A stretch of 5,377 nucleotides of DNA from Synechococcus sp. UW140 (GTDB lineage Bacteria; Cyanobacteriota; Cyanobacteriia; PCC-6307; Cyanobiaceae). The notes beneath the pieces were generated by a model, which saw only the letters and a list, made by a program, of their open reading frames with translations, was not told the DNA's origin and ran no database searches. Location of the stretch: positions 1 through 5,377 of the forward strand of contig CAMDWF010000185.1 of assembly GCA_945878795.1 (NCBI GenBank), written 5' to 3'. This document shows, one piece after another, positions 1 to 5,377 of this stretch. Position 1 is the stretch's first letter; the number at the start of each line of letters is the position of its first letter. The translations under genes were made by a program, and so were the position numbers.

Positions 1-351
1 GCCCTGGGGTACCTGGAGGGACCTTGACCCCTTGGCAATACGGGCCGATCGCAGCCGGCCCACCATCTGGGCCGCAGCGGCTTCGCTGCCTACCGACTGG
101 GTCCCGGTCGCCATAGTGCCTGCAGGCAAGGAAGGCGACGGCAGGGATGGCGGCAAGCTTGGGGCGGCGGAGCTGTTGAATCCACCGCCCTGGCTGATGG
201 CGGTGGCCCGACTCGGTTGGGCGATCAGGGCTTCGAGAACGTCCCGGTCGGCGTTGATAGGGCCTGGTTTAAGCAGGGTCTGGGCCCAGAATCCAGCGCC
301 CACAGCCACGGTGGCAAGGGGGGCGGTGATCAACAGGGGGTGGGGCCTCAA
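1..351 (-). CDS. Partial CDS, putative membrane-anchored protein of unknown function (C-terminus beyond window)
   Basis: The minus strand is open without a stop from upstream of base 351 to the window edge, and its codons favour C/G in third position like the neighbouring genes. No ATG lies near the beginning; the likely start is TTG at 351-349, overlapping the phzF stop as TTGA. An in-frame TTG at 375-373 would add eight residues (MAALARHR). Neither has a clear Shine-Dalgarno. From the 351 start, 117 residues are visible. Residues 6-27 (LLITAPLATVAVGAGFWAQT and flanks) form one hydrophobic segment preceded by basic and proline residues, as in a signal anchor or uncleaved signal peptide. A Ser/Pro/Ala/Gly-rich low-complexity stretch follows (about residues 55-95), then a basic segment (VGRLRSARIAKGSRSLQV) leading into the missing part. 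Most of the protein is therefore probably outside the cytoplasmic membrane. I do not recognise the family. That it is a gene is fairly well supported; the exact start is not. Confidence 0.6.
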   Translation of the reverse strand, partial: MRPHPLLITAPLATVAVGAGFWAQTLLKPGPINADRDVLEALIAQPSRATAISQGGGFNSSAAPSLPPSLPSPSLPAGTMATGTQSVGSEAAAAQMVGRLRSARIAKGSRSLQVPQG

Positions 352-1316
352 GCGATGGCGAGCCAGTGCTGCCAAGCGAATTCGCCATCGTCGCCCATGT
401 TGCCAAAACCCTCTGGCGATGGTGGCACTGGGGCGTTCAAGGTGCCATCCCACAGCAGATGTCCCGTACCTGTCAGCCGGATCATGCCTGATGGAGCGCT
501 CTCACACACCATGCCCCCAGGACGGTCAGAGCATTGCCAGCCGATCACCCGGGATCGTTGCAGCCGCTTTTGCCAGTAGGGGGCCACTAAGGCATGGGCA
601 GAACCGGTGACCGGATCTTCATCGATACCCAGGCCCGGTGCAAAGAAGCGCAACTGATAATCGGCCGCTTCCCCCGCCACCTGGGGGCCGCCAGGGCCGC
701 CTGCGGGCTGCATCAGCACAATCCCCTCTCGCTCGGGTCCCTGGAGCTCCTGGGCCAGGCATGCCATGGCGGCCAGGGGCGCTGCGGCTGCCACCAGGGC
801 GACCCTGTAGCCCAGGGCTGCTGAGGTCCAGTAAGCCTCCGGAGGATGGCCCAGTAGCTGCAAAAGCAACCGGCCCAGCTCCTCCGGCACGGTGGTGGGC
901 AAAAGGTCCGCCGTTGGCAAATCAAGTTGACCCCGCCCCGGCTCCAGCAGGCGCACTGGCAGAACGCCGCTGCGGGTCCGGAAGCGCAGGGCTTCCCCCG
1001 GATGGAGGTCCCCCCAATGGCAGAGGGCCAACAGGGCTCCCAGGGTGGCGTGGCCACATAGGCGCACTTCTGTGCTGGGGGTGAACCAGCGCAGCAACCA
1101 GGTTCGGGCAGCGGGGATCGGCAGCACAAAGGCTGTCTCCGACTGGCGCAGACTGGCTGCGATCGCGGCCATCCACGGGGCCGGAGCCGGAGATTCCAGT
1201 CGAACCACGGTAGCCCCGTTGCCGCAGCAGGGTCCTGCCCCGAAGGCCTCGATCAGCACCGCCGGTAGTCCCGGGCCAGGACGGGCGGGGACCAGGGAGA
1301 GGGTGGGTTGGATCAT
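348..1316 (-). CDS. PhzF family isomerase/epimerase-like protein
   Basis: This 322-residue protein matches the PhzF (phenazine biosynthesis-like, diaminopimelate-epimerase fold) family, whose members are usually about 260-300 residues. Visible landmarks are the N-terminal EAFGAGPCCGNGATVV (residues 23-38), where the family normally has a GNPAAVV-like segment; SETAFVLP (59-66), whose Glu60 aligns with the PhzF catalytic glutamate; EVRLCGHATLGA (83-94); and GIDEDPVTGSAH (230-241) in the second lobe. These motifs suggest a functional active site. PhzF itself isomerises dihydro-hydroxyanthranilate, but no other phenazine genes are present, so the substrate here is unknown. About ten to fifteen extra residues precede the usual family start, and the C-terminus is also extended. 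The ATG overlaps the gpsA stop as ATGA, with GAAGG six bases upstream (1327-1323), which supports this start and translational coupling to gpsA. Family assignment is firm; function is open. Confidence 0.9.
   Translation of the reverse strand: MIQPTLSLVPARPGPGLPAVLIEAFGAGPCCGNGATVVRLESPAPAPWMAAIAASLRQSETAFVLPIPAARTWLLRWFTPSTEVRLCGHATLGALLALCHWGDLHPGEALRFRTRSGVLPVRLLEPGRGQLDLPTADLLPTTVPEELGRLLLQLLGHPPEAYWTSAALGYRVALVAAAAPLAAMACLAQELQGPEREGIVLMQPAGGPGGPQVAGEAADYQLRFFAPGLGIDEDPVTGSAHALVAPYWQKRLQRSRVIGWQCSDRPGGMVCESAPSGMIRLTGTGHLLWDGTLNAPVPPSPEGFGNMGDDGEFAWQHWLAIA
1159..1166. repeat. HIP1 palindrome GCGATCGC
   Basis: One exact copy of the octamer GCGATCGC, highly over-represented in many cyanobacterial genomes, lies inside phzF. 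A single copy in 5.4 kb of GC-rich DNA is only weak support for cyanobacterial origin. Confidence 0.5.
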
Positions 1317-2242
1317 GGGCAGCCTTCGTCCGCTTCGGGACGCAGGTCTCGCTCCATCAGGGCCTTAACGGCCTCACGGGGATCCACCCGACCCTCCAGC
1401 AGGTCGACCACCTGGCGGCAGATGGGGACCGACCAACCCTGGCGATCCGCCAGGGACACCACGGCCCGGGCCGTAGGGGGGGCTTCCACGGTGGCGCCGA
1501 TGGCGGCCAGGGCAACCGCTTCGGTAGCGCCAGCAGCCAACTGGTTGCCAAAGCGGTAATTGCGGCTCAGGGGGCTGTTGGCGGTGGCCAGGAGGTCCCC
1601 TAACCCCGCCAACCCGTAAAGGGTGGCCCCCTGGCCCCCCAGGGCCTTGAGAACCACCCCCATCTCGGCCAGGCCGCGGCAGAGCAGGGAGGCCTTGGCA
1701 TTGGCGCCAAGGCCAAGGCCATCGCTGATGCCGGCAGCCACGGCCATGACGTTTTTCATGGCGCCCGCCACTTCCGTGCCGATGGGATCCGAATTAGTGT
1801 AAAGACGGAGATTGGGGGTAAATAGTGCCGTCTGCAGGCTCTCTGCCAGGGCTGCATCGTGACTTGCGACCACGCTGGCCGCAGGCAGACCCCGATCCAG
1901 TTCGTCGGCCAGGTTGGGTCCGCTAAGCACAGCCATGCTGGTTTGGGGATGGTGGCGTTGCCAGAGCTGGCTAGCGCTGCAAAGACGTTCCAGGTCGATG
2001 CCCTTGCTGCAACTCAACAACGGCAACCCTGGGGGCCAATGGCCAGCCATGGCCCGGGCCAGGGGCTCCACCCCCGCCATCGAGACCGCTGAAACCACCA
2101 AGGCGCTGTCAACAAAAAGCGTGGGCGGCAAAGGCCCATCCCGGCGGGACCAGGACGTCACGTCATGGCCCTGGAGGCTCCAAAGCCGGCCGAGCGTGCT
2201 TCCCCAAGCCCCTTTGCCCAAAAGGGTGATGCGCAGACCCAT
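1313..2242 (-). CDS. gpsA: Glycerol-3-phosphate dehydrogenase [NAD(P)+]
   Basis: GpsA reduces dihydroxyacetone phosphate to sn-glycerol-3-phosphate in the cytoplasm, supplying the backbone of membrane glycerolipids. The 309-residue protein opens with the NAD(P)-binding Rossmann signature LLGKGAWGSTLG (residues 7-18). Next come SCSKGIDLE (77-85, conserved Lys80), LSGPNLADEL (106-115), and GTEVAGAMKNVMAVAAGISD (155-174), where Lys163 corresponds to the catalytic lysine of the family. Then follow the substrate-domain segments NAKASLLCRGLAEM (181-194) and GLAGLGDLLATANSPLSRNYRFG (210-232). It is slightly shorter than the usual 325-340 residues, with a compressed stretch between the first Rossmann strands (about 33-50), but no key motif is missing. 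ATG 2242 is the first start after an in-frame stop; no strong Shine-Dalgarno precedes it. It lies 63 bases after the DUF2237 gene and overlaps phzF by four bases, so the three are probably cotranscribed. Confidence 0.96.
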   Translation of the reverse strand: MGLRITLLGKGAWGSTLGRLWSLQGHDVTSWSRRDGPLPPTLFVDSALVVSAVSMAGVEPLARAMAGHWPPGLPLLSCSKGIDLERLCSASQLWQRHHPQTSMAVLSGPNLADELDRGLPAASVVASHDAALAESLQTALFTPNLRLYTNSDPIGTEVAGAMKNVMAVAAGISDGLGLGANAKASLLCRGLAEMGVVLKALGGQGATLYGLAGLGDLLATANSPLSRNYRFGNQLAAGATEAVALAAIGATVEAPPTARAVVSLADRQGWSVPICRQVVDLLEGRVDPREAVKALMERDLRPEADEGCP

Positions 2243-2258
2243 GCGAACGCAGCGCCAG

Positions 2259-2284
2259 TTTCATCATGGACTTTCATCATGGGC
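2259..2284. repeat. 13-bp tandem direct repeat upstream of gpsA
   Basis: Two adjacent copies, TTTCATCATGGAC and TTTCATCATGGGC, differ at one base. They fill much of the 63-base gap between the DUF2237 stop and the gpsA ATG. On the minus strand each copy carries ATGATGAAA out of frame with gpsA. This probably arose by slippage; no function is evident. Confidence 0.6.
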
Positions 2285-2305
2285 CATGCCACGCCCCCCT
2301 GGCTC

Positions 2306-2692
2306 TCAGACCGAGTGGGCTTGCAGCACTTCGAGGGGAATCAACAACAATGTGGCTTGCTCGCAGGCATCCAGGATCACCGGTGGCGCCATGCCGTCCT
2401 CGTAGGCCTCCAGCCAGCGACTGGCGCAAACGCACCAGTGATCCCCTGGCTTCAGGCCGGGGAAGCCATGGGCCGGGGCCGGTGCACTCAGATCGTTGCC
2501 CTGGGCTTTGGTGTAGGCCAGAAAGGCCTCGTTGACGACGCAGCAAACCGTGTGCAGACCCACATCGGCGGGATTGGTGCGACAGCTGCCGTCCCGGAAC
2601 CAACCGGTCATGGGTTCACAACTGCAGATTTTCAGGGCCTCACCGAGGACATTTAGCTCTCCAGCCGTTGCGGGAGAGGGGGATGGGGACAC
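2306..2692 (-). CDS. DUF2237 family protein
   Basis: This 128-residue protein matches the small conserved bacterial DUF2237 family along nearly its full length. Visible landmarks are NVLGEAL (residues 14-20), CSCEPMTGWFRDGSC (23-37), DVGLHTVCCVV (43-53), the GNDLSAPAPAHGFPGLKPGD stretch (65-84), WCVCASRWLEA (86-96) and APPVILDAC (102-110). It has eight cysteines, including the CxC pairs 23/25 and 87/89 and adjacent 50/51, suggesting metal or redox chemistry, but no biochemical function is known to me and none should be assumed. The start is GTG at 2692-2690: it is the only ATG/GTG/TTG codon between an in-frame TGA upstream and the conserved NVLG. No Shine-Dalgarno is evident. The first ten residues are Ser/Pro-rich and precede the conserved domain. 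It appears to be the first gene of the leftward gpsA-phzF cluster. Confidence 0.9.
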   Translation of the reverse strand: MSPSPSPATAGELNVLGEALKICSCEPMTGWFRDGSCRTNPADVGLHTVCCVVNEAFLAYTKAQGNDLSAPAPAHGFPGLKPGDHWCVCASRWLEAYEDGMAPPVILDACEQATLLLIPLEVLQAHSV

Positions 2693-2744
2693 GGAAAAGG
2701 GGCCAAGGGCGGTGCCGATTCTGATGGGTCAAGCCACAAATCGG

Positions 2745-2759
2745 GTCAAGGAGGTTGAC
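2745..2759. promoter_or_regulatory. Perfect inverted repeat GTCAA-GGAGG-TTGAC
   Basis: The 5-bp arms GTCAA (2745-2749) and TTGAC (2755-2759) flank GGAGG exactly. The position in a divergent intergenic region and the overlap with candidate -35 elements suit a dimeric regulator site. It does not match the NtcA pattern GTA-N8-TAC. As RNA, it could also form a small hairpin hiding the AAGGAGG ribosome-binding motif in its loop. The arms are short, so chance is a real alternative. Confidence 0.3.
2748..2754 (+). promoter_or_regulatory. Strong Shine-Dalgarno-like AAGGAGG, not placed for the downstream gene
   Basis: AAGGAGG is a near-perfect anti-16S match, but it sits more than 70 bases before the preferred ATG of the plus-strand gene (2827). 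It directly abuts an in-frame TTG at 2755, too close to serve it. The only well-placed start is ATG 2763, eight bases downstream, which opens a 43-codon out-of-frame reading frame. See findings. Confidence 0.4.
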
Positions 2760-2826
2760 GGAATGGCGGGGGGAGGCGTTAAAGGTCATCTACGGCTGCA
2801 TACTTCCGCTGAGCGCCGACCCCTCC

Positions 2827-3054
2827 ATGACTTGGGACTTCACCGAGGATGCGGCCTTTCTGGCCCTTTGCGACGCCTACAAGGAAAGTGGTGAGCCTTC
2901 CGCCATGGAATTCCTTGCCCATGGCGAAGGCGCCTTCCATTTTCAAGAGCTCACCCAGAACGCTGCCGGCGAAGGCATCGATCTGGGCGACTCGGACGCT
3001 CTGGAGAAATTCCAGCAGGACGTCATAGACACCCTGGAGGATCTGTGCACCTGA
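2827..3054 (+). CDS. Small acidic conserved-looking protein of unknown function
   Basis: The preferred reading is 75 residues from ATG 2827. It is rich in Asp and Glu with few Lys or Arg, so strongly acidic, and shows no membrane segment, signal peptide or cysteine motif. Its segments (FTEDAAFLALCDAYKESGEP, then the GEGAFHFQELTQ stretch, then DALEKFQQDVIDTLEDL) look like three amphipathic helices, suggesting a small soluble helical protein. A TTG at 2755 would give 99 residues, but the extra 24 do not resemble the acidic body and AAGGAGG touches that TTG directly, so ATG 2827 is preferred despite lacking a clear Shine-Dalgarno. It is divergent from the DUF2237 gene and convergent with the next minus-strand gene, so it is probably transcribed alone. 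I do not recognise the family. Base composition agrees with the neighbours. Confidence concerns its being a real gene. Confidence 0.72.
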   Translation: MTWDFTEDAAFLALCDAYKESGEPSAMEFLAHGEGAFHFQELTQNAAGEGIDLGDSDALEKFQQDVIDTLEDLCT

Positions 3055-3074
3055 GGCCCAACGAAGGCCCTCAG
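3051..3074. terminator. Hairpin between convergent genes, possible bidirectional terminator
   Basis: CTGAGGCC (3051-3058) pairs with GGCCCTCAG (3066-3074) around the seven-base loop CAACGAA, giving eight base pairs with one bulged C (3068). It covers both stop codons (TGA 3052-3054 on plus, 3073-3071 on minus) and fills the 16-base gap. Neither side has a T-tract, so it is not a classical intrinsic terminator. It may act as an mRNA 3'-end structure protecting both transcripts. Confidence 0.45.
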
Positions 3075-3379
3075 CCGTAGAAAAAGGCGATCTCCTTGTC
3101 CTTGAGGCCCTCCCAGCCCGCAGCGCGCAGGCGGGCGTCCAGGGTGGTCTGATCAAAGTGCTTGGCGCCGGTGCGCACGATGCGATTGCGCATCGATTTG
3201 GTCACACCGCTGCGGGCGCGGCCGTTCTCCCGCTCCATCACCTCCTGGTAGAGGGCCAACATGGCTGGGGGCAGGGGCGATCCATCTAGGTCCTGACCTG
3301 AGGCAATGGCGGCATCAATGCCGCCGGGACCGGCGAGGGCCATGGGATTGGAAGCGGGAGGGCCCCGAAAGCCTGCCAT
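3071..3379 (-). CDS. Small conserved-looking protein of unknown function downstream of metH
   Basis: The preferred product is 102 residues from ATG 3379. A TTG at 3406 would add nine residues, but GAGG lies only one base before it, too close to act. The N-terminal half is Gly/Pro/Ala-rich (residues 1-45, including ASNPMALAGPGGIDAAIASG) and probably flexible. The C-terminal half is basic and helical: ALYQEVMERENGRARSG, then KSMRNRIVRTGAKHFDQ, then LDARLRAAGWEGLKDKEIAF. A nucleic-acid or protein-binding role is conceivable but not shown by any motif. There is no membrane segment or signal peptide. It follows metH in the same direction with only 37 bases between them (10 if the TTG is used), so it is probably cotranscribed with metH, although nothing visible links it to methionine synthesis. 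I do not recognise a named family. Confidence 0.78.
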   Translation of the reverse strand: MAGFRGPPASNPMALAGPGGIDAAIASGQDLDGSPLPPAMLALYQEVMERENGRARSGVTKSMRNRIVRTGAKHFDQTTLDARLRAAGWEGLKDKEIAFFYG

Positions 3380-3416
3380 GGCCCAGGGCTTGGCTTCAGA
3401 GCTCAAACCTCAAGCT

Positions 3417-5377
3417 TCAGGCACTGAAGTAGCGGGCACGGCTGTGCAGGGCCACCAGGGCCGTGGTGCTCTGCTCCGGTTCCAGTTGGTCACTTTCATC
3501 CATGGAAAGACCAATCCGGTCGGCCCCCAGCCACTCAAGTTGCTGCCGGGAATCTGCCACGTTGGGACAGGCGGGATAGCCGAAGGAGTAGCGACTACCG
3601 CGATAGCGCTGGGCCAGGACATCTCTCAGGGCTGAAGGTTCTGAAGCGGCAAAGCCCAGCTCCCGGCGGATGCGGGCGTGGATCCATTCCGCAAGCGCTT
3701 CGGCCAGTTGCACCGCCAGGCCATGGAAATAGAGATAGTCGCTGTATTGATCGGCAGCGAAGAGGCCCTGGGCGAAGGCTGTCGCCCGCTCTCCCATGGT
3801 GACGGCTTGCATGGGCAGCACATCCATGGGGGTCAGGGTGCCAGCGTTGCCCAGGACTAGATCGCGGTAGAAATCAGAGATGCAATAACGATTGCCCCCC
3901 CGCTGGCGCGGCAAAAGGAAGCGGCCCAGCTCGGGACCCGCATCGGCGGCAAGGGCTCCCGGGGCCATGGCGCTGGGGTCATAGACCACCACCCCATTGC
4001 CCTGGCGACCGCAGGGGAAATAGCCGTACACCAATCGGGGAGTGAGTAAAGCCTCCTGTTGAATGCGCTCGATCCAATGGCTGAGCACCGGTTCGGCCTT
4101 TTCGACCAGCATCGCCTCATAGTCCTGGCGGCTCTGGTTCTGGGCCTTGCGCAGTTGCCATTGGCCAGCGAAGAGAGCACTGCGATCTAGGTAGGCGAAA
4201 ACCTCAGCCAGGGGGATGGCGTCTTCCCGCAGCACCTGGGAGCCCCAGAAGGGGGGCTCAAGGGCAGGCTCCTCGGGCACCACCTCCGAGCGCCCATCGC
4301 CTGCATCAGCCATGCTGCCCTCTGCAGTTACGGGGGGGACAAACCCCTGGGTCTCTGCCTCGGGGGGCGCAGGGTCAGCGGCCAGGCCAGCCTCCTGGCT
4401 GTCTTCAAGGGCGAAACCAGCGGGGGCGCCGTCAAGAAAGCCCTGTTGGTCATCCCAACGACCCGCCTGCTTGGCGACCATCAGGGCATCCATGAAACGA
4501 AGATCGGCGAAGGCATCGCGTCCATAAATCACCTGGCCGCGATAGACCGACCGACAATCTCCATGTACAAAGCGGGGGGTGAGGGCCGCACCGCCGAGAA
4601 TCACCGGCACATGGATGCCGATTTGATTGAAGGTTTCAAGGTTGTCCTTCATGAAGGCAGTTGATTTGACCAGCAAGCCACTCATGGCAATGCAATCGGC
4701 CTGATGCTTTTGCTGGGCTTCAACAATGGCCTCTACACTTTGTTTAATGCCCAAATTGATAACTTCATAGCCATTGTTAGTGAGGATAATATCAACAAGA
4801 TTTTTACCAATATCATGGACATCTCCCTTGACAGTGGCGATTAAAAACTTGCCTTTGCTGTTGGATTGCCCTTCGGTTTTTTCCATGTGGGGCTCGAGGA
4901 AGGCCACGGCCGATTTCATCGTTTCGGCGCTTTGCAGCACGAAGGGCAGCTGCATCTGACCCGAACCGAAAAGTTCGCCGACCACCTTCATGCCGTCGAG
5001 CAAAAAAGTATTGATAATCTGCAGGGGCGGGTGGTTGCTGAGCGCCTCGTTCAAGGAGCTTTCCAGCCCAATGCGCTCGCCATCAATAATGTGTTGTTTG
5101 AGGCGTTCCTCCACCGGTAGATCCGCCAGGGAAGGGCCTGAGGCCCTGGCTTCCTTGGCACTGACCCCCTCAAACATGGTGGTGAGTTCAGTGAGCGGGT
5201 CGTAGGTGCAGATAGAGGTGTCACCGTCATCAAAGCGACGGCGGTCATAAATCAGATCGCGGCAGATCTGCTGCTGTTCGGCATTGATTTTGATCAGGGG
5301 AAGGATCTTGGCGGGGCTAACAATGGCCGCATCCATACCGGCTTGACAGCAGTCGTGTAAAAAGACTGAATTCAAAA
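3417..5377 (-). CDS. metH: Cobalamin-dependent methionine synthase, partial (C-terminal half)
   Basis: MetH moves the methyl group of methyltetrahydrofolate via cobalamin to homocysteine, making methionine in the cytoplasm. About 653 residues of a usual 1,150-1,250 are visible; the homocysteine domain and most of the folate domain lie beyond the right edge. The leftmost apparent start (base 5375) is a TTG leucine codon inside the gene, not a true start. Numbering from there: the end of the folate-binding barrel (FLHDCCQAGMDAAIVSPAKI, 5-24); the cobalamin cap helices (about 85-170); the B12-binding Rossmann domain with GDVHDIGKN (184-192), His187 being the cobalt ligand, SGLLVKS (232-238) and ILGGAALTPRFV (259-270). 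An acidic Pro/Ala linker follows (about 311-375), then the SAM-binding reactivation domain (376-652). There RYSFGYPACPN (595-605) matches the family's R-x3-GYPACP SAM motif. All catalytic landmarks in view are intact. The B12 region is unusually AT-rich. Picocyanobacteria are known to use pseudocobalamin as the cofactor. Confidence 0.97.
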   Translation of the reverse strand, partial: LNSVFLHDCCQAGMDAAIVSPAKILPLIKINAEQQQICRDLIYDRRRFDDGDTSICTYDPLTELTTMFEGVSAKEARASGPSLADLPVEERLKQHIIDGERIGLESSLNEALSNHPPLQIINTFLLDGMKVVGELFGSGQMQLPFVLQSAETMKSAVAFLEPHMEKTEGQSNSKGKFLIATVKGDVHDIGKNLVDIILTNNGYEVINLGIKQSVEAIVEAQQKHQADCIAMSGLLVKSTAFMKDNLETFNQIGIHVPVILGGAALTPRFVHGDCRSVYRGQVIYGRDAFADLRFMDALMVAKQAGRWDDQQGFLDGAPAGFALEDSQEAGLAADPAPPEAETQGFVPPVTAEGSMADAGDGRSEVVPEEPALEPPFWGSQVLREDAIPLAEVFAYLDRSALFAGQWQLRKAQNQSRQDYEAMLVEKAEPVLSHWIERIQQEALLTPRLVYGYFPCGRQGNGVVVYDPSAMAPGALAADAGPELGRFLLPRQRGGNRYCISDFYRDLVLGNAGTLTPMDVLPMQAVTMGERATAFAQGLFAADQYSDYLYFHGLAVQLAEALAEWIHARIRRELGFAASEPSALRDVLAQRYRGSRYSFGYPACPNVADSRQQLEWLGADRIGLSMDESDQLEPEQSTTALVALHSRARYFSA

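Larger units (their letters stand above)
2693..2826. promoter_or_regulatory. Divergent intergenic region with putative shared promoter/operator
   Basis: This 134-base stretch separates the leftward DUF2237-gpsA-phzF cluster from the rightward small gene, so promoters in both directions are expected here. It contains GGTCAA at 2727-2732 and again at 2744-2749 (TTGACC, a good -35 element, when read leftward). TTGACG at 2755-2760 could be a -35 for the rightward gene, with only a weak -10 candidate (GTTAAA, 2779-2784). The exact promoters cannot be fixed by eye. Confidence 0.35.

Noticed and set aside
32..610. 192-codon plus-strand open frame at the left edge
   Set aside because: It lies opposite the left-edge membrane protein and the conserved C-terminus of PhzF, has low-complexity Arg/Ala/Pro composition and no family likeness. 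It is a GC-rich shadow frame.
2165..2656. 163-codon plus-strand open frame across gpsA start and DUF2237
   Set aside because: It is antisense to two genes with clear protein-family motifs and shows no recognisable domain.
2693..2826. NtcA or LexA operator in the divergent region
   Set aside because: No GTA-N8-TAC site was found, and the GTCAA/TTGAC palindrome does not fit the cyanobacterial LexA pattern.
2532..2894. 120-codon plus-strand frame through the divergent intergenic region
   Set aside because: Its first half is antisense to DUF2237 and its end overlaps the acidic protein out of frame. Only its internal ATG 2763, placed after AAGGAGG, is kept as an observation.
4216..4527. Plus-strand open frame opposite the metH linker
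   Set aside because: Ser/Arg/Pro-rich translation antisense to an intact MetH reading frame; typical shadow frame.
5373..5375. Apparent metH start codon near the right edge
   Set aside because: The codon is TTG encoding an internal leucine; the residues after it match the interior of the folate-binding domain, so the gene continues past the window.
1..5377. Mobile element, CRISPR, tRNA or phage-like system
   Set aside because: Reading both strands shows no repeat array, transposase motif, terminal inverted repeats or cloverleaf-like sequence; genes are contiguous housekeeping or small conserved-looking ones.

Overview
The window looks like a piece of a high-GC picocyanobacterial chromosome (Synechococcus/Cyanobium type). 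Three things point there: a cobalamin-dependent methionine synthase with a cyanobacterial-style reactivation domain, several small conserved-looking proteins of unknown function, and one copy of the cyanobacterial HIP1 palindrome GCGATCGC. The lineage is inferred from protein character and composition, not from a database search. Nothing suggests a mobile element, CRISPR array, phage or RNA gene; this is mostly ordinary housekeeping DNA, densely packed.

Layout, read along the minus strand from right to left. The right part (3417-5377) is the C-terminal half of metH, cut off by the window edge. It holds the end of the folate-binding domain, the cobalamin cap and B12-binding domains, an acidic Pro/Ala linker and the SAM-binding reactivation domain. 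A 102-residue protein of unknown function (3071-3379) follows in the same direction. A 75-residue acidic protein (2827-3054) is on the plus strand and converges on it; a hairpin covers both stop codons. A 134-base divergent intergenic region (2693-2826) holds a GTCAA-N5-TTGAC palindrome and a stray strong Shine-Dalgarno. To its left, four minus-strand genes form a probable operon: a DUF2237 protein, gpsA (glycerol-3-phosphate dehydrogenase), a PhzF-family enzyme and a partial membrane-anchored protein running off the left edge. gpsA/phzF overlap by ATGA, and phzF and the left gene probably overlap by TTGA.

Functionally the window combines one-carbon/methionine metabolism (MetH) with phospholipid backbone supply (GpsA). 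The PhzF-like enzyme and the four other small or partial proteins have no assigned role from sequence alone. I do not see a convincing new multi-gene system. The best leads are a sharply AT-rich patch inside metH exactly over the B12-ligand motif, the palindromic divergent promoter region with its misplaced Shine-Dalgarno, and the TTG-started left-edge gene that a finder requiring ATG would miss.
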